In this document: positions 1 to 5,760 of the stretch, piece by piece
How the letters are laid out: every line of letters starts with the position of its first letter
Numbering within the stretch: position 1 is the first letter of the stretch
Assembly: GCA_938009055.1 (NCBI GenBank)
Contig: CALLIO010000305.1
Span: 1-8,019, forward strand
DNA length: 8,019 nt
Source: an uncultured Altererythrobacter sp.
GTDB lineage: Bacteria; Pseudomonadota; Alphaproteobacteria; Sphingomonadales; Sphingomonadaceae
Reading direction: 5' to 3'
Translations under genes and position numbers: made by a program
The notes under the pieces: model-generated
Databases searched by the model: none
Told to the model about the DNA's origin: nothing
What the model saw: only the letters and a program-made list of their open reading frames with translations

Positions 1-294
1 CGCACCAAAAAGCAGTGTGAACAGTCCGCGCATCTTACCATCGATCAGCACGAATTGCCCAACCCACATCCATTCTTCAGCCTCGCCATGCTCGGTTAGG
101 AAGGCTTCGGGGAACATATAGGCGTTGAAGGGCTGACCGAAAGCGACGATGTTGGCCGCAAGGATCAGCATAACAGCAATGCCGCGGATGAAATCGAGTG
201 AGGATATCCGTTCCGCCGACTTGGCTGGAGCCAGATCCGACCCCACTTCTTCAGATGCTTGCTCAGCTGCGCTCGCGCCAAAATTGTCGCTCAT
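1..294 (-). CDS. DUF418/YeiB-family membrane protein, N-terminal part (cut by window edge)
   Basis: Only the first 98 codons are visible; the frame stays open to base 1, so the C-terminal part lies outside the window. After a polar, probably cytoplasmic leader of about 28 residues comes the family-like start R29-I-S-S-L-D-F-I-R-G-I-A, which runs into a hydrophobic segment (about residues 38-53, first membrane helix). A second signature, D85-G-K-M-R-G-L-F-T-L-L-F-G, closes the visible part. This pairing of a 'LDxxRGxA' entry and a 'KxRxLFxxLFG' loop is typical of DUF418/YeiB proteins, polytopic inner-membrane proteins of unclear function; some have been proposed to act in transport. The ATG is preceded by a G-rich Shine-Dalgarno-like stretch (GAGGTGGGGG on the minus strand). 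The gene lies 111 bases downstream of the SPOR gene on the same strand. No terminator is evident between them, so read-through is possible. Family assignment is fairly secure; function is not. Confidence 0.8.
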   Translation of the reverse strand, partial: MSDNFGASAAEQASEEVGSDLAPAKSAERISSLDFIRGIAVMLILAANIVAFGQPFNAYMFPEAFLTEHGEAEEWMWVGQFVLIDGKMRGLFTLLFGA

Positions 295-405
295 GTTACC
301 CCCACCTCAACAATAGAGGCGGCAAGGTAGCAGGCAATTATCCTATGGGAAGGCGTATTCTGCCTAGTCAGTCTTCAGGGCCGACGAATGGCTTCGAAGC
401 GCGAT

Positions 406-1491
406 CTAGCGGGTAACGAGACAACTGTTGCCAGATGCCTTGAGCCGCGAACATGCACGGTTCGCGGCGGCGCGAGTGGCAAAGCCACCGGCTTGCAAAC
501 GGGTCACGCGGCCAGAGGGTACGAGAACCTTCTTTGCACCGGACAAGGCGCTGTTACCTGACAATTTGCTCCACAAGCGATCAGCATTCGAGCGCACACC
601 AAAGGCGCCAAGCTGCACTTTCCACGGGCCACCGGTTGCAGCAAGTGAAGCGGCAGCCGGGCGCGGCCTTGGGGCAGCTGCTGGCGGCGGGTTAGAGCGT
701 GTGGGGGTCGGATTGGCAATAGTCGGGCTCGGCGCTGTAACAGCTGCTGGCGCAGGATCAGGCAAGGTAGACACCACAACGGGCGCGCTTCTGCTGGGGG
801 TAGAGGCTGGAACAGGAGCAGGTATAATTGGCTGCGGCACGCGGGCAGCCGATGGCACTGCGGTGTTTGGTGTGCCTGTGCCCAAAGCGACCGTTGCCAG
901 CTGCGAGGCCCGCCGTGCATCGTTTTCCTGCTTCAACTGGCGAGCGAGCAATTGCGCTTCTTGCCGCTGGGCATAGGGAATATAGTCATCCATCTGGGTG
1001 ATCGCGCCCGAGGCTTGGGGTAATCCGGCGGAATTCGCCAAAGTCAGCAAGGCATAGGCCCGCACCCAGTCTTTTTCGGCATGATCGGCGTTAAAATGCG
1101 CAAGACCCAAGACATATTGGGCGCGCGGATCACCGCGTCCGGCTGCATCGTTGATATAAGGCATCGCTTCTTTGCGCGATCCTTGTTGGAACAAGAGCAG
1201 GCCGTAATTGTCAGCAGCTTTCAAATGGCCTTGTTGAGCGGCCTGCGCGTAAAGTCCACGCGCACGATCAATATCAGCCTCAACACCGCGCCCGAGCCTG
1301 TACGCCTGAGCAAGATTGAATTGCGCATCCGCATCGCCTTGCGCTGCTGGCCCCTGCCATTCAGTGACCGCACGGCTGTAATCGCCCCGCGACCAGGCAT
1401 CGACGCCGGTTTTCACATCGGCCAGCGCCGGAACAGCGGCGACCATTCCGGCCATCGCAATCAATCCAAGAGCCCAATTTGCGCGTTTCAT
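406..1491 (-). CDS. Exported Sel1-repeat protein with C-terminal SPOR domain
   Basis: A 361-residue protein. Residues 1-24 form a Sec signal peptide (K2-R3, hydrophobic core, A22-L-A24 followed by D25), so the mature protein should be periplasmic. Residues about 38-160 hold three to four Sel1-type (TPR-like) repeats, seen in repeated 'AAxxGxxxAQxxLGxxY'-like units around residues 49-65, 84-100 and 116-132. A helical stretch and a Pro/Ala/Ser-rich linker (about 205-285) follow. Residues 287-361 are a SPOR domain starting W-K-V-Q-L-G-A-F and ending at the stop codon; C347 and C357 may form a disulfide. SPOR domains bind denuded glycan at the division septum, and Sel1 repeats mediate protein contacts, so a role in division or septal peptidoglycan turnover is inferred. 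The ATG has a good ribosome site (GAGGGA, 1500-1505, 8 bases away). It is divergent from the parA unit, which encodes another SPOR protein. The exact partner is unknown. Confidence 0.9.
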   Translation of the reverse strand: MKRANWALGLIAMAGMVAAVPALADVKTGVDAWSRGDYSRAVTEWQGPAAQGDADAQFNLAQAYRLGRGVEADIDRARGLYAQAAQQGHLKAADNYGLLLFQQGSRKEAMPYINDAAGRGDPRAQYVLGLAHFNADHAEKDWVRAYALLTLANSAGLPQASGAITQMDDYIPYAQRQEAQLLARQLKQENDARRASQLATVALGTGTPNTAVPSAARVPQPIIPAPVPASTPSRSAPVVVSTLPDPAPAAVTAPSPTIANPTPTRSNPPPAAAPRPRPAAASLAATGGPWKVQLGAFGVRSNADRLWSKLSGNSALSGAKKVLVPSGRVTRLQAGGFATRAAANRACSRLKASGNSCLVTR

Positions 1492-1499
1492 TATTCACT

Positions 1500-1505
1500 T
1501 CCCTC
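1500..1505 (-). promoter_or_regulatory. Ribosome binding site of the Sel1/SPOR gene
   Basis: GAGGGA on the minus strand, 8 bases before the ATG at 1491. It supports that start together with the well-formed signal peptide. Confidence 0.7.
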
Positions 1506-1507
1506 GA

Positions 1508-1526
1508 TTTGCATCACAGTTGCAAA
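1508..1526. promoter_or_regulatory. Perfect palindrome TTTGCA-N7-TGCAAA, possible operator
   Basis: Two perfect 6-base inverted half-sites separated by 7 bases lie 17-35 bases upstream of the Sel1/SPOR start codon, just upstream of its ribosome site. The geometry fits a dimeric helix-turn-helix regulator, or a weak hairpin in the 5' leader. I cannot name the protein that would bind it. A motif this short could also occur by chance. Confidence 0.35.
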
Positions 1527-1603
1527 AAATTTCAGCTTTGCTCTAGCAGGTCGCATATGACCCTCAGCTGAGCAATATCTTACCCGTAAATGGCAGCTTA
1601 TAG

Positions 1604-1618
1604 TTAATTCAGCGTTAG
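1604..1618 (+). promoter_or_regulatory. CtrA-like box 1 (TTAA-N7-TTAG)
   Basis: TTAA at 1604-1607 and TTAG at 1615-1618 are separated by exactly 7 bases. The CtrA consensus of Alphaproteobacteria is TTAA-N7-TTAA, so this matches 7 of 8 defined bases. It lies between the divergent Sel1/SPOR and parA genes, where a cell-cycle regulator could act on either. Binding is inferred from the motif only. Confidence 0.4.
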
Positions 1619-1658
1619 GGAAGAACCTCTGAAACATCCTCTCATGCCAAAGCCGGTA

Positions 1659-1673
1659 TTAACCTAAAATTAG
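1659..1673 (+). promoter_or_regulatory. CtrA-like box 2 (TTAA-N7-TTAG)
   Basis: TTAA at 1659-1662 and TTAG at 1670-1673 have the same spacing and the same TTAGGG right end as the box 55 bases upstream. It begins with TTAACC, as many CtrA sites do. It lies 73 bases before the parA start codon, a reasonable distance for control of that promoter. The repetition makes chance less likely than for a single copy, but there is no direct evidence of binding. Confidence 0.45.
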
Positions 1674-1700
1674 GGCAATCCTGCGATCCCCCTGTCAGGA

Positions 1701-1714
1701 GCCGTTTCGACGGC
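1701..1714 (+). other. Small hairpin with TTCG loop in the parA leader
   Basis: GCCGT (1701-1705) pairs with ACGGC (1710-1714) around a TTCG tetraloop. It would fold in the parA transcript about 30 bases before the start codon if transcription begins upstream. No T-run follows, so it is not an intrinsic terminator. It could affect mRNA stability, or be incidental. Confidence 0.3.
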
Positions 1715-1731
1715 ATTAATTTGGTCAACTT

Positions 1732-1737
1732 AGGGGG
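1732..1737 (+). promoter_or_regulatory. Ribosome binding site that fixes the TTG start of parA
   Basis: AGGGGG lies 8 bases before the TTG at 1746. In-frame stops at 1731-1733 (TAG) and 1740-1742 (TGA) exclude any upstream start, and a later start would delete the Walker A motif. It overlaps a third, looser TTAA...TTAGGG copy (TTAA at 1716-1719, TTAG at 1730-1733, spacer 10). Confidence 0.75.
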
Positions 1738-1745
1738 ACTGAGCG

Positions 1746-2462
1746 TTGCGAGTACTAGCATTAGCATCGCAGAAGGGTGGATCAGGCAAGACAACCTTGT
1801 CAGGGCACCTCGCTGTCCAAGCACAACGCGCCGGAGCAGGTCCGGTTGTGTTGATTGACATTGATCCACAAGGATCGCTCGCTGATTGGTGGAACGAGCG
1901 TGAAGCGGAATATCCTGCTTTTGCGCAAACGACCGTCGCCCGGCTTGCCAGTGATCTTCAGGTTTTGCGCCAGCAAGGCTTTAAGCTTGCCGTGATCGAT
2001 ACGCCGCCTGCCATTACTATGGCGATCCAGTCGGTGATTGGTGTGGCTGAACTGATCGTGGTTCCAACCCGCCCCAGCCCGCATGATCTGCGCGCCGTGG
2101 GTGCAACGGTTGACCTTTGCGAGCGTGCTGGAAAGCCACTGATCTTCATCGTCAATGGCGCAACGCCCAAGGCGAAAATCACTTCAGAAGCCGCCGTTGC
2201 GCTCTCGCAGCACGGCACCGTTGCTCCGGTAACTTTGCACCACCGCACTGACTTTGCAGCCTCGATGATCGATGGCCGCACCGTTATGGAAGTGGACGAG
2301 AACAGCCGCTCGAGCGCTGAGGTGACAGCCCTTTGGAAATACATCTCCGACCGGCTTGAAAAGAACTTCCGTCGCACTGTGTTTTCTGCGCCAGGCGCAC
2401 AGCCACAAGCACAAGGCATGAACCGTCCAGCAGGTGGTTTCGGCCGCCGGGTCGCTCAGTAA
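1746..2462 (+). CDS. ParA-family ATPase, ParF-like (chromosomal, orphan)
   Basis: A 238-residue ParA/MinD-type ATPase starting with TTG. The deviant Walker A motif is K10-G-G-S-G-K15-T-T, with the signature lysine K10 and the catalytic K15. Walker A' is D38-I-D40-P-Q-G-S, and Walker B ends at D85 (A-V-I-D-T-P-P). The V-P-T-R-P-S-P-H-D-L segment (106-115) resembles the matching part of plasmid ParF/short type Ib ParA proteins. There is no N-terminal DNA-binding domain. The last 30 or so residues form a Gln/Pro/Gly-rich tail beyond the usual ParF length (about 206). Such ATPases dimerise with ATP on non-specific DNA and are released by a partner protein, positioning cargo. The next gene, 19 bases downstream, encodes a ribbon-helix-helix protein like ParG, the ParF partner. 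No canonical parB or gidAB-type neighbour is present, so this is not the usual chromosome partition locus. Its cargo is unknown; the adjacent SPOR lipoprotein suggests a division-related role. Confidence 0.9.
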   Translation: MRVLALASQKGGSGKTTLSGHLAVQAQRAGAGPVVLIDIDPQGSLADWWNEREAEYPAFAQTTVARLASDLQVLRQQGFKLAVIDTPPAITMAIQSVIGVAELIVVPTRPSPHDLRAVGATVDLCERAGKPLIFIVNGATPKAKITSEAAVALSQHGTVAPVTLHHRTDFAASMIDGRTVMEVDENSRSSAEVTALWKYISDRLEKNFRRTVFSAPGAQPQAQGMNRPAGGFGRRVAQ

Positions 2463-2481
2463 GGGGCCCTGGGAACACACC

Positions 2482-2991
2482 ATGTCAGACGCCAATTTCG
2501 CCTCTCTTAATCCAGCTTTGCTCGCGCGTAAGGGCGGGGCCAAGCCTGCCATGCGTCCGCAAGTCGGACCTGCCGCAGCCGTGGCCCAGCAGGAAGCCGA
2601 TCTCGACGATCTAGGCTGGAACGACATGGGCGCAGATACTGAAAACAGCGAAGCGACAAGCGCGGATGTTGTGCCGATTGCGCCCGCCAAAAAGGCTGAG
2701 GCCAAAGCGGACGCATCCTCACCTGTCCGCGACCAGCAGTCCAAGATTGCTCAAAGCATAGCTGCGAAGCCTTCAAACGCAAAAAAAGCAGACAACCGCC
2801 GTTCGGCAATCGAGCAGGGTCGGCGCGCAGCCTTCACCCTGCGTCTTGATGCAGACCGGCATCTTCGTTTGCGGCTCGCTGCGACAATTAAAGGCGTGAG
2901 CGCACAAGCTTTGGTGACCGAAGCGCTCGACGCCCAACTCGCAGAAATCGCCGATCTCGAAGCGCTCGCTTCCAAGATCGAAAAATCGTGA
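2482..2991 (+). CDS. ParG-like ribbon-helix-helix protein, probable ParA partner
   Basis: A 169-residue protein with no N-terminal hydrophobic segment, so cytoplasmic. The ATG at 2482 is preferred over the upstream GTG (2434), which overlaps parA; GGGA lies 7 bases before it. The N-terminus has a compact basic patch (L13-L-A-R16-K17-G-G-A-K21-P-A-M-R25). A long low-complexity, Ala- and charge-rich, probably disordered middle (about 28-110) follows. Residues about 114-155 fit a ribbon-helix-helix fold: beta strand A117-F-T-L-R-L-D123, helix around 125-136, turn at K-G-V-S, and helix around 140-153. This matches ParG in order and spacing (disordered N-terminus, C-terminal RHH). By analogy the RHH dimer would bind DNA, perhaps the operon's own promoter, and the N-terminal basic patch would stimulate the ATPase. 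These roles are inferred; the RHH call rests on pattern, not a profile search. Confidence 0.75.
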   Translation: MSDANFASLNPALLARKGGAKPAMRPQVGPAAAVAQQEADLDDLGWNDMGADTENSEATSADVVPIAPAKKAEAKADASSPVRDQQSKIAQSIAAKPSNAKKADNRRSAIEQGRRAAFTLRLDADRHLRLRLAATIKGVSAQALVTEALDAQLAEIADLEALASKIEKS

Positions 2992-3018
2992 ATTTTAAAG
3001 AACAGTTTTCGTTGACCC

Positions 3019-3024
3019 AAGGGG
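3019..3024 (+). promoter_or_regulatory. Ribosome binding site fixing the lipoprotein start
   Basis: AAGGGG lies 8 bases before the ATG at 3033. The alternative GTG at 2988, which overlaps the previous stop, has no such site and would add 15 residues ahead of a good lipoprotein signal. Confidence 0.7.
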
Positions 3025-3032
3025 ACCTGAAA

Positions 3033-4457
3033 ATGAGCAAGATCGCAAACAACAAGCCGATGATTGGCCTCGCCATCACCACCGCGCTTGCCGGTGTCGC
3101 ACTGACCGGTTGCAGCACGAATGCTGCGCCGCTCGCGGGCAAGTCCATTGAGAAAGCGCAATCAGCGCTGGTCAAAGGCAATTCGGACAAGGCGGTTTCG
3201 CATGCAGAAGCTGCGGTTCTGGCCGAGCCTCGCAATGGCAGCCACCGCGCAATGCTGGGCGCTGCTTACATGGAATCGGGCCGCTTTCAGTCCGCTGCGA
3301 CAAGCTTCGGCGACGCCATGACATTGGGCAGCACCGATGCTCGCACCATTCTTAGCTATGCGCTTGCAGAAACAGCGATCGGCAATGGCCGCGTGGCTCT
3401 TGCAACCTTGAAAGAATATCGTGATGTGATCGATCCAGCTGATCTGGGTCTGGCCTATGCCCTTGCGGGTGAGCCAGCACGCGGCGTACACATTCTGAGC
3501 AATGCCCTGCGCGGTGGTCAGAACACAGCCAAAGTCCGTCAGAACCTCGCTTACGCTTATGCTTTGCAAGGCAATTGGCGCGCAGCGAGGTTGATGGCGG
3601 CAGAAGATGTGCCAGCCGATCAGATCAACGAACGTATTGCTTCCTGGGCTGCCGACATTGGTCCAGAAGCTTATCAAACCCGCGTCGCAAACCTGCTTGG
3701 CGTAAAAGCCAAGCGCGATTCGGGCCAGCCAACGCGTTTGGCGCTGAGCAATTTCTCAGACACCGATCAAATGGTTGCAGAAGCTGCTGCAAGCGCGCCT
3801 GCACCACAATTGGCTGCCAATGGCGAATTGCCTGCGGTTGGAGCACCTGCTCCTGCAATCGCAACGGCACCAGTGATTGCTCCAGCTGTTTTAGCAGCGC
3901 CAGCACCAATTCCTGTTCCAGCCGCATCGGCTGAGGCAGCAGTTGAAAAACCACCTGTTCGCTTTGCAGCAGCGTTCGGATCGCCCGTTGCGAAGCCAGC
4001 CGCTTCGACAAGCTCGCGTTATGTTTCGAACCCGGTCGTGCAGAACCTGCCTTCCAATTACAGCGCCGCTGCCAAGAAGGCACCCAAGCCGGCACCACGT
4101 GTTGCTCAAAGCACTCCGCAGCGCCGCATGGTTGCATCGAGCGCGACGCCCAAGGTCGAAAGCAACGGCACGCATCTCGTCCAATTGGGTAGCTACAACA
4201 GCCGCGCGACTGCCGAAGCAGCATCGAAGAAACTGCAACAGCGCCATTCAACGCTCAAAGGCCGTGACATGGTCATCACCGAAGCGCGCGTTAAAGGCAA
4301 AACCTATTGGCGCGTTGCCGCAGCGGGCTTTGCGCAAAGCAGCGCGAAATCGGCTTGCAGCTCTTTGAAAGCCAAAGGCCAAGGTTGCTTTGCCTATTCG
4401 GCCTCGCGCAAATTGCCTGGCGCCGTGGATCGCGGCGTTCGCATCGCTGCCCGCTAA
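3033..4457 (+). CDS. TPR- and SPOR-domain outer-membrane lipoprotein
   Basis: A 474-residue protein. Residues 1-27 are a lipoprotein signal with lipobox L24-T-G-C27. Ser follows the cysteine rather than Asp, which favours outer-membrane sorting. Residues about 33-215 form TPR-like helices resembling TadD-type TPR lipoproteins (for example the unit around R-Q-N-L-A-Y-A-Y-A-L-Q-G-N-W). Residues about 253-378 are a Pro/Ala-rich linker long enough to reach the peptidoglycan. Residues about 380-455 are a SPOR domain (H381-L-V-Q-L-G-S-Y) with C442 and C452 spaced as in the Sel1/SPOR protein across the intergenic region. A basic tail ends the protein. SPOR domains bind denuded septal glycan, so localisation at the division site is expected. 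It is the last gene of the parA unit, 41 bases after the RHH gene, and is followed by a strong terminator. The direct link to ParA is inferred from co-orientation only: the lipoprotein is periplasmic and ParA cytoplasmic. Confidence 0.9.
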   Translation: MSKIANNKPMIGLAITTALAGVALTGCSTNAAPLAGKSIEKAQSALVKGNSDKAVSHAEAAVLAEPRNGSHRAMLGAAYMESGRFQSAATSFGDAMTLGSTDARTILSYALAETAIGNGRVALATLKEYRDVIDPADLGLAYALAGEPARGVHILSNALRGGQNTAKVRQNLAYAYALQGNWRAARLMAAEDVPADQINERIASWAADIGPEAYQTRVANLLGVKAKRDSGQPTRLALSNFSDTDQMVAEAAASAPAPQLAANGELPAVGAPAPAIATAPVIAPAVLAAPAPIPVPAASAEAAVEKPPVRFAAAFGSPVAKPAASTSSRYVSNPVVQNLPSNYSAAAKKAPKPAPRVAQSTPQRRMVASSATPKVESNGTHLVQLGSYNSRATAEAASKKLQQRHSTLKGRDMVITEARVKGKTYWRVAAAGFAQSSAKSACSSLKAKGQGCFAYSASRKLPGAVDRGVRIAAR

Positions 4458-4485
4458 GCGCCACTCAAGAAATATCAGCGAGACT

Positions 4486-4523
4486 GCCCTCGGCGACCTA
4501 AGTGTTGCCGGGGGCTTTCTTTT
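4486..4523 (+). terminator. Intrinsic terminator of the parA-RHH-SPOR unit
   Basis: A 12-base-pair stem (4486-4497 with 4504-4515, including G-T pairs) surrounds a 6-base loop and is followed by TTTCTTTT (4516-4523). It starts 28 bases after the lipoprotein stop. The T-run is on the plus strand only, so it ends plus-strand transcription and separates it from the convergent pyr genes. Confidence 0.9.
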
Positions 4524-4539
4524 GCCCAGCTCTATGACG

Positions 4540-5760
4540 CTATGATGCGATGGCCTTGCCGCCTTTGTAGAGAGCTGTGACACGCCCCTGCGTCGGCCCG
4601 CCATCAAACGGCGTATTGCCAGCGGTCGCCGCCATCTTGCGGCTATCGACCACCCACGGCTTTTCCGGATCAATGACCGCCAAATCAGCCTCTGCGCCGA
4701 CTGCCAACACGCCAGCATTAACGCCCAAAAGCTTGGCCGGATTGCCTGCGAGCAATTGGAAGAGTTCCTCCATCGCCAGAACTTTGTCGCGCACCAGCGT
4801 CAATGACATTGCCAGCAAAGTCTCTGCGCCCGCCATCCCCGCTTCAGCATCGGCGAAGGGCAAGCGCTTATCCTCTGGTCCGCGCGGATCATGGCCCGAG
4901 GCGATCACGTCGATCACCCCTTCCCCAATGGCTGCGATCACCGCTTGCCGGTCAGCTTCGCTGCGCAATGGCGGGGACAGGCGCGCGAAGGTGCGAAATT
5001 CTGCTGTGGCAAGATCGGACAGCATGAAATGCGCAGGCGTTACCCCGGCGGTTACATTAACACCGCGGGATTTCGCCTCGCGCACGAGCTGCAAACCCGC
5101 AGCCGTTGTTACTTGGCGCAAGTGAAGCCGAGCGCCGGTCATTTCAGCCAGCGCAATATCGCGCGCAATCGCAAGACTTTCCGCCTCTGACGGCGCGCTA
5201 GGCAGCCCAAGCCGCGTTGCCATCTCGCCCGCTGTTGCAACTGCATCGCCAGCAATACCGCTGTCTTCTGCATGGCTGACGACGACAAGATCAAGCATGG
5301 CCGCATATTGCAGCAATCGCAGCATGGTGCCGCTATCTGCAATCCATTGCCGCCCGGTTGCAACGCCGCGCGCGCCCGCATCGCGCATCAGTGCAATCTC
5401 GGCCAGCTCGCGGCCCGAAAGCCCCGCTGTTGCGGCCGCCAAGGGATGCACCCAAAGATCAGGCTTGCCGCTTTTCGCGATGTAATTCACCCGCGCAGGA
5501 TAATCGAGAATGGGCGATTGATCCGGCATCAGCGCCGCGCGCGTAATTCCGCCAAAGTGGAACGCCGGCTTGTCGATGGCAAAGACGCCAAAATCGATCA
5601 GGCCGGGCGCAAGCAGCTGACCTTTTGCGTCAATTGCCCCATCAGCTTTGGCGACATCGCCAATGTCGGTGATGACGCCGTTCTCTGCCCTTAAACCGCC
5701 GGTCTCAATACCTGTGGCGGTCAGCAGCTTTGCGTTGTTTATGGTTAGAGAAGCGCTCAT
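4540..5760 (-). CDS. pyrC': Dihydroorotase-like pseudoenzyme (PyrC' type), probable PyrB scaffold
   Basis: A 406-residue amidohydrolase-fold protein of type I dihydroorotase length, directly after pyrB and overlapping it by 4 bases (ATGA). The framework is intact (G-L-I-D56 after the first strand, G-N-P-A-K-L-L-G near 339-346, and a C-terminal A-D-L-A-V-I-D). The active site is not. The D-x-H-x-H metal motif reads D56-F-G58-V-F60. The expected L-H-x-x-H-x-S-T metal histidine is Q216. The catalytic Asp of the D-H-A-P-H motif is G289 (S-G289-H-D-P-R). H163 in S-H-A-E-D is retained. Active dihydroorotase closes carbamoyl aspartate to dihydroorotate; this protein almost certainly cannot. In Pseudomonas an inactive PyrC' forms a complex with PyrB and is needed for PyrB assembly or activity, and the overlap with pyrB fits that role. 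Automatic annotation would probably call it active PyrC. A functional dihydroorotase is expected elsewhere in the genome. Confidence 0.88.
   Translation of the reverse strand: MSASLTINNAKLLTATGIETGGLRAENGVITDIGDVAKADGAIDAKGQLLAPGLIDFGVFAIDKPAFHFGGITRAALMPDQSPILDYPARVNYIAKSGKPDLWVHPLAAATAGLSGRELAEIALMRDAGARGVATGRQWIADSGTMLRLLQYAAMLDLVVVSHAEDSGIAGDAVATAGEMATRLGLPSAPSEAESLAIARDIALAEMTGARLHLRQVTTAAGLQLVREAKSRGVNVTAGVTPAHFMLSDLATAEFRTFARLSPPLRSEADRQAVIAAIGEGVIDVIASGHDPRGPEDKRLPFADAEAGMAGAETLLAMSLTLVRDKVLAMEELFQLLAGNPAKLLGVNAGVLAVGAEADLAVIDPEKPWVVDSRKMAATAGNTPFDGGPTQGRVTALYKGGKAIAS

Noticed and set aside
391..400. Palindrome GCTTCGAAGC near the end of the Sel1/SPOR gene as a terminator
   Set aside because: Too short to form a stable hairpin and not followed by a T-run on either strand.
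428..1560. Plus-strand open frames opposite the Sel1/SPOR gene (428-976 and 1081-1560)
   Set aside because: Their translations are low-complexity or basic with no recognisable domain. They mirror the signal peptide, repeats and linker of the real minus-strand gene.
2434..2481. GTG start for the RHH protein inside the parA gene
   Set aside because: It adds 16 residues encoded by DNA overlapping the parA tail. ATG at 2482 gives a typical N-terminus with GGGA at 7 bases.
1746..2991. Plasmid or prophage partition remnant
   Set aside because: No integrase, replication gene, flanking repeats or att-like duplications are visible, and the neighbours are housekeeping genes with a similar base composition.
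2988..3032. GTG start for the lipoprotein overlapping the RHH stop (GTGA)
   Set aside because: No ribosome site upstream, and it would put 15 extra residues before a well-formed lipoprotein signal. ATG at 3033 has AAGGGG at ideal spacing.
3625..4251. Long minus-strand open frame opposite the lipoprotein linker
   Set aside because: It is Gln/Arg/Leu-rich, as expected from reading an Ala/Pro-rich region backwards. No plausible start context or domain.
1746..4457. Reading the ParA/TPR genes as part of a Tad/Cpa pilus locus (CpaE, TadD)
   Set aside because: The ATPase has full Walker motifs and no CpaE-type receiver-like N-terminus. No pilin, secretin or TadA-type ATPase gene is nearby. TadD similarity is limited to TPRs.
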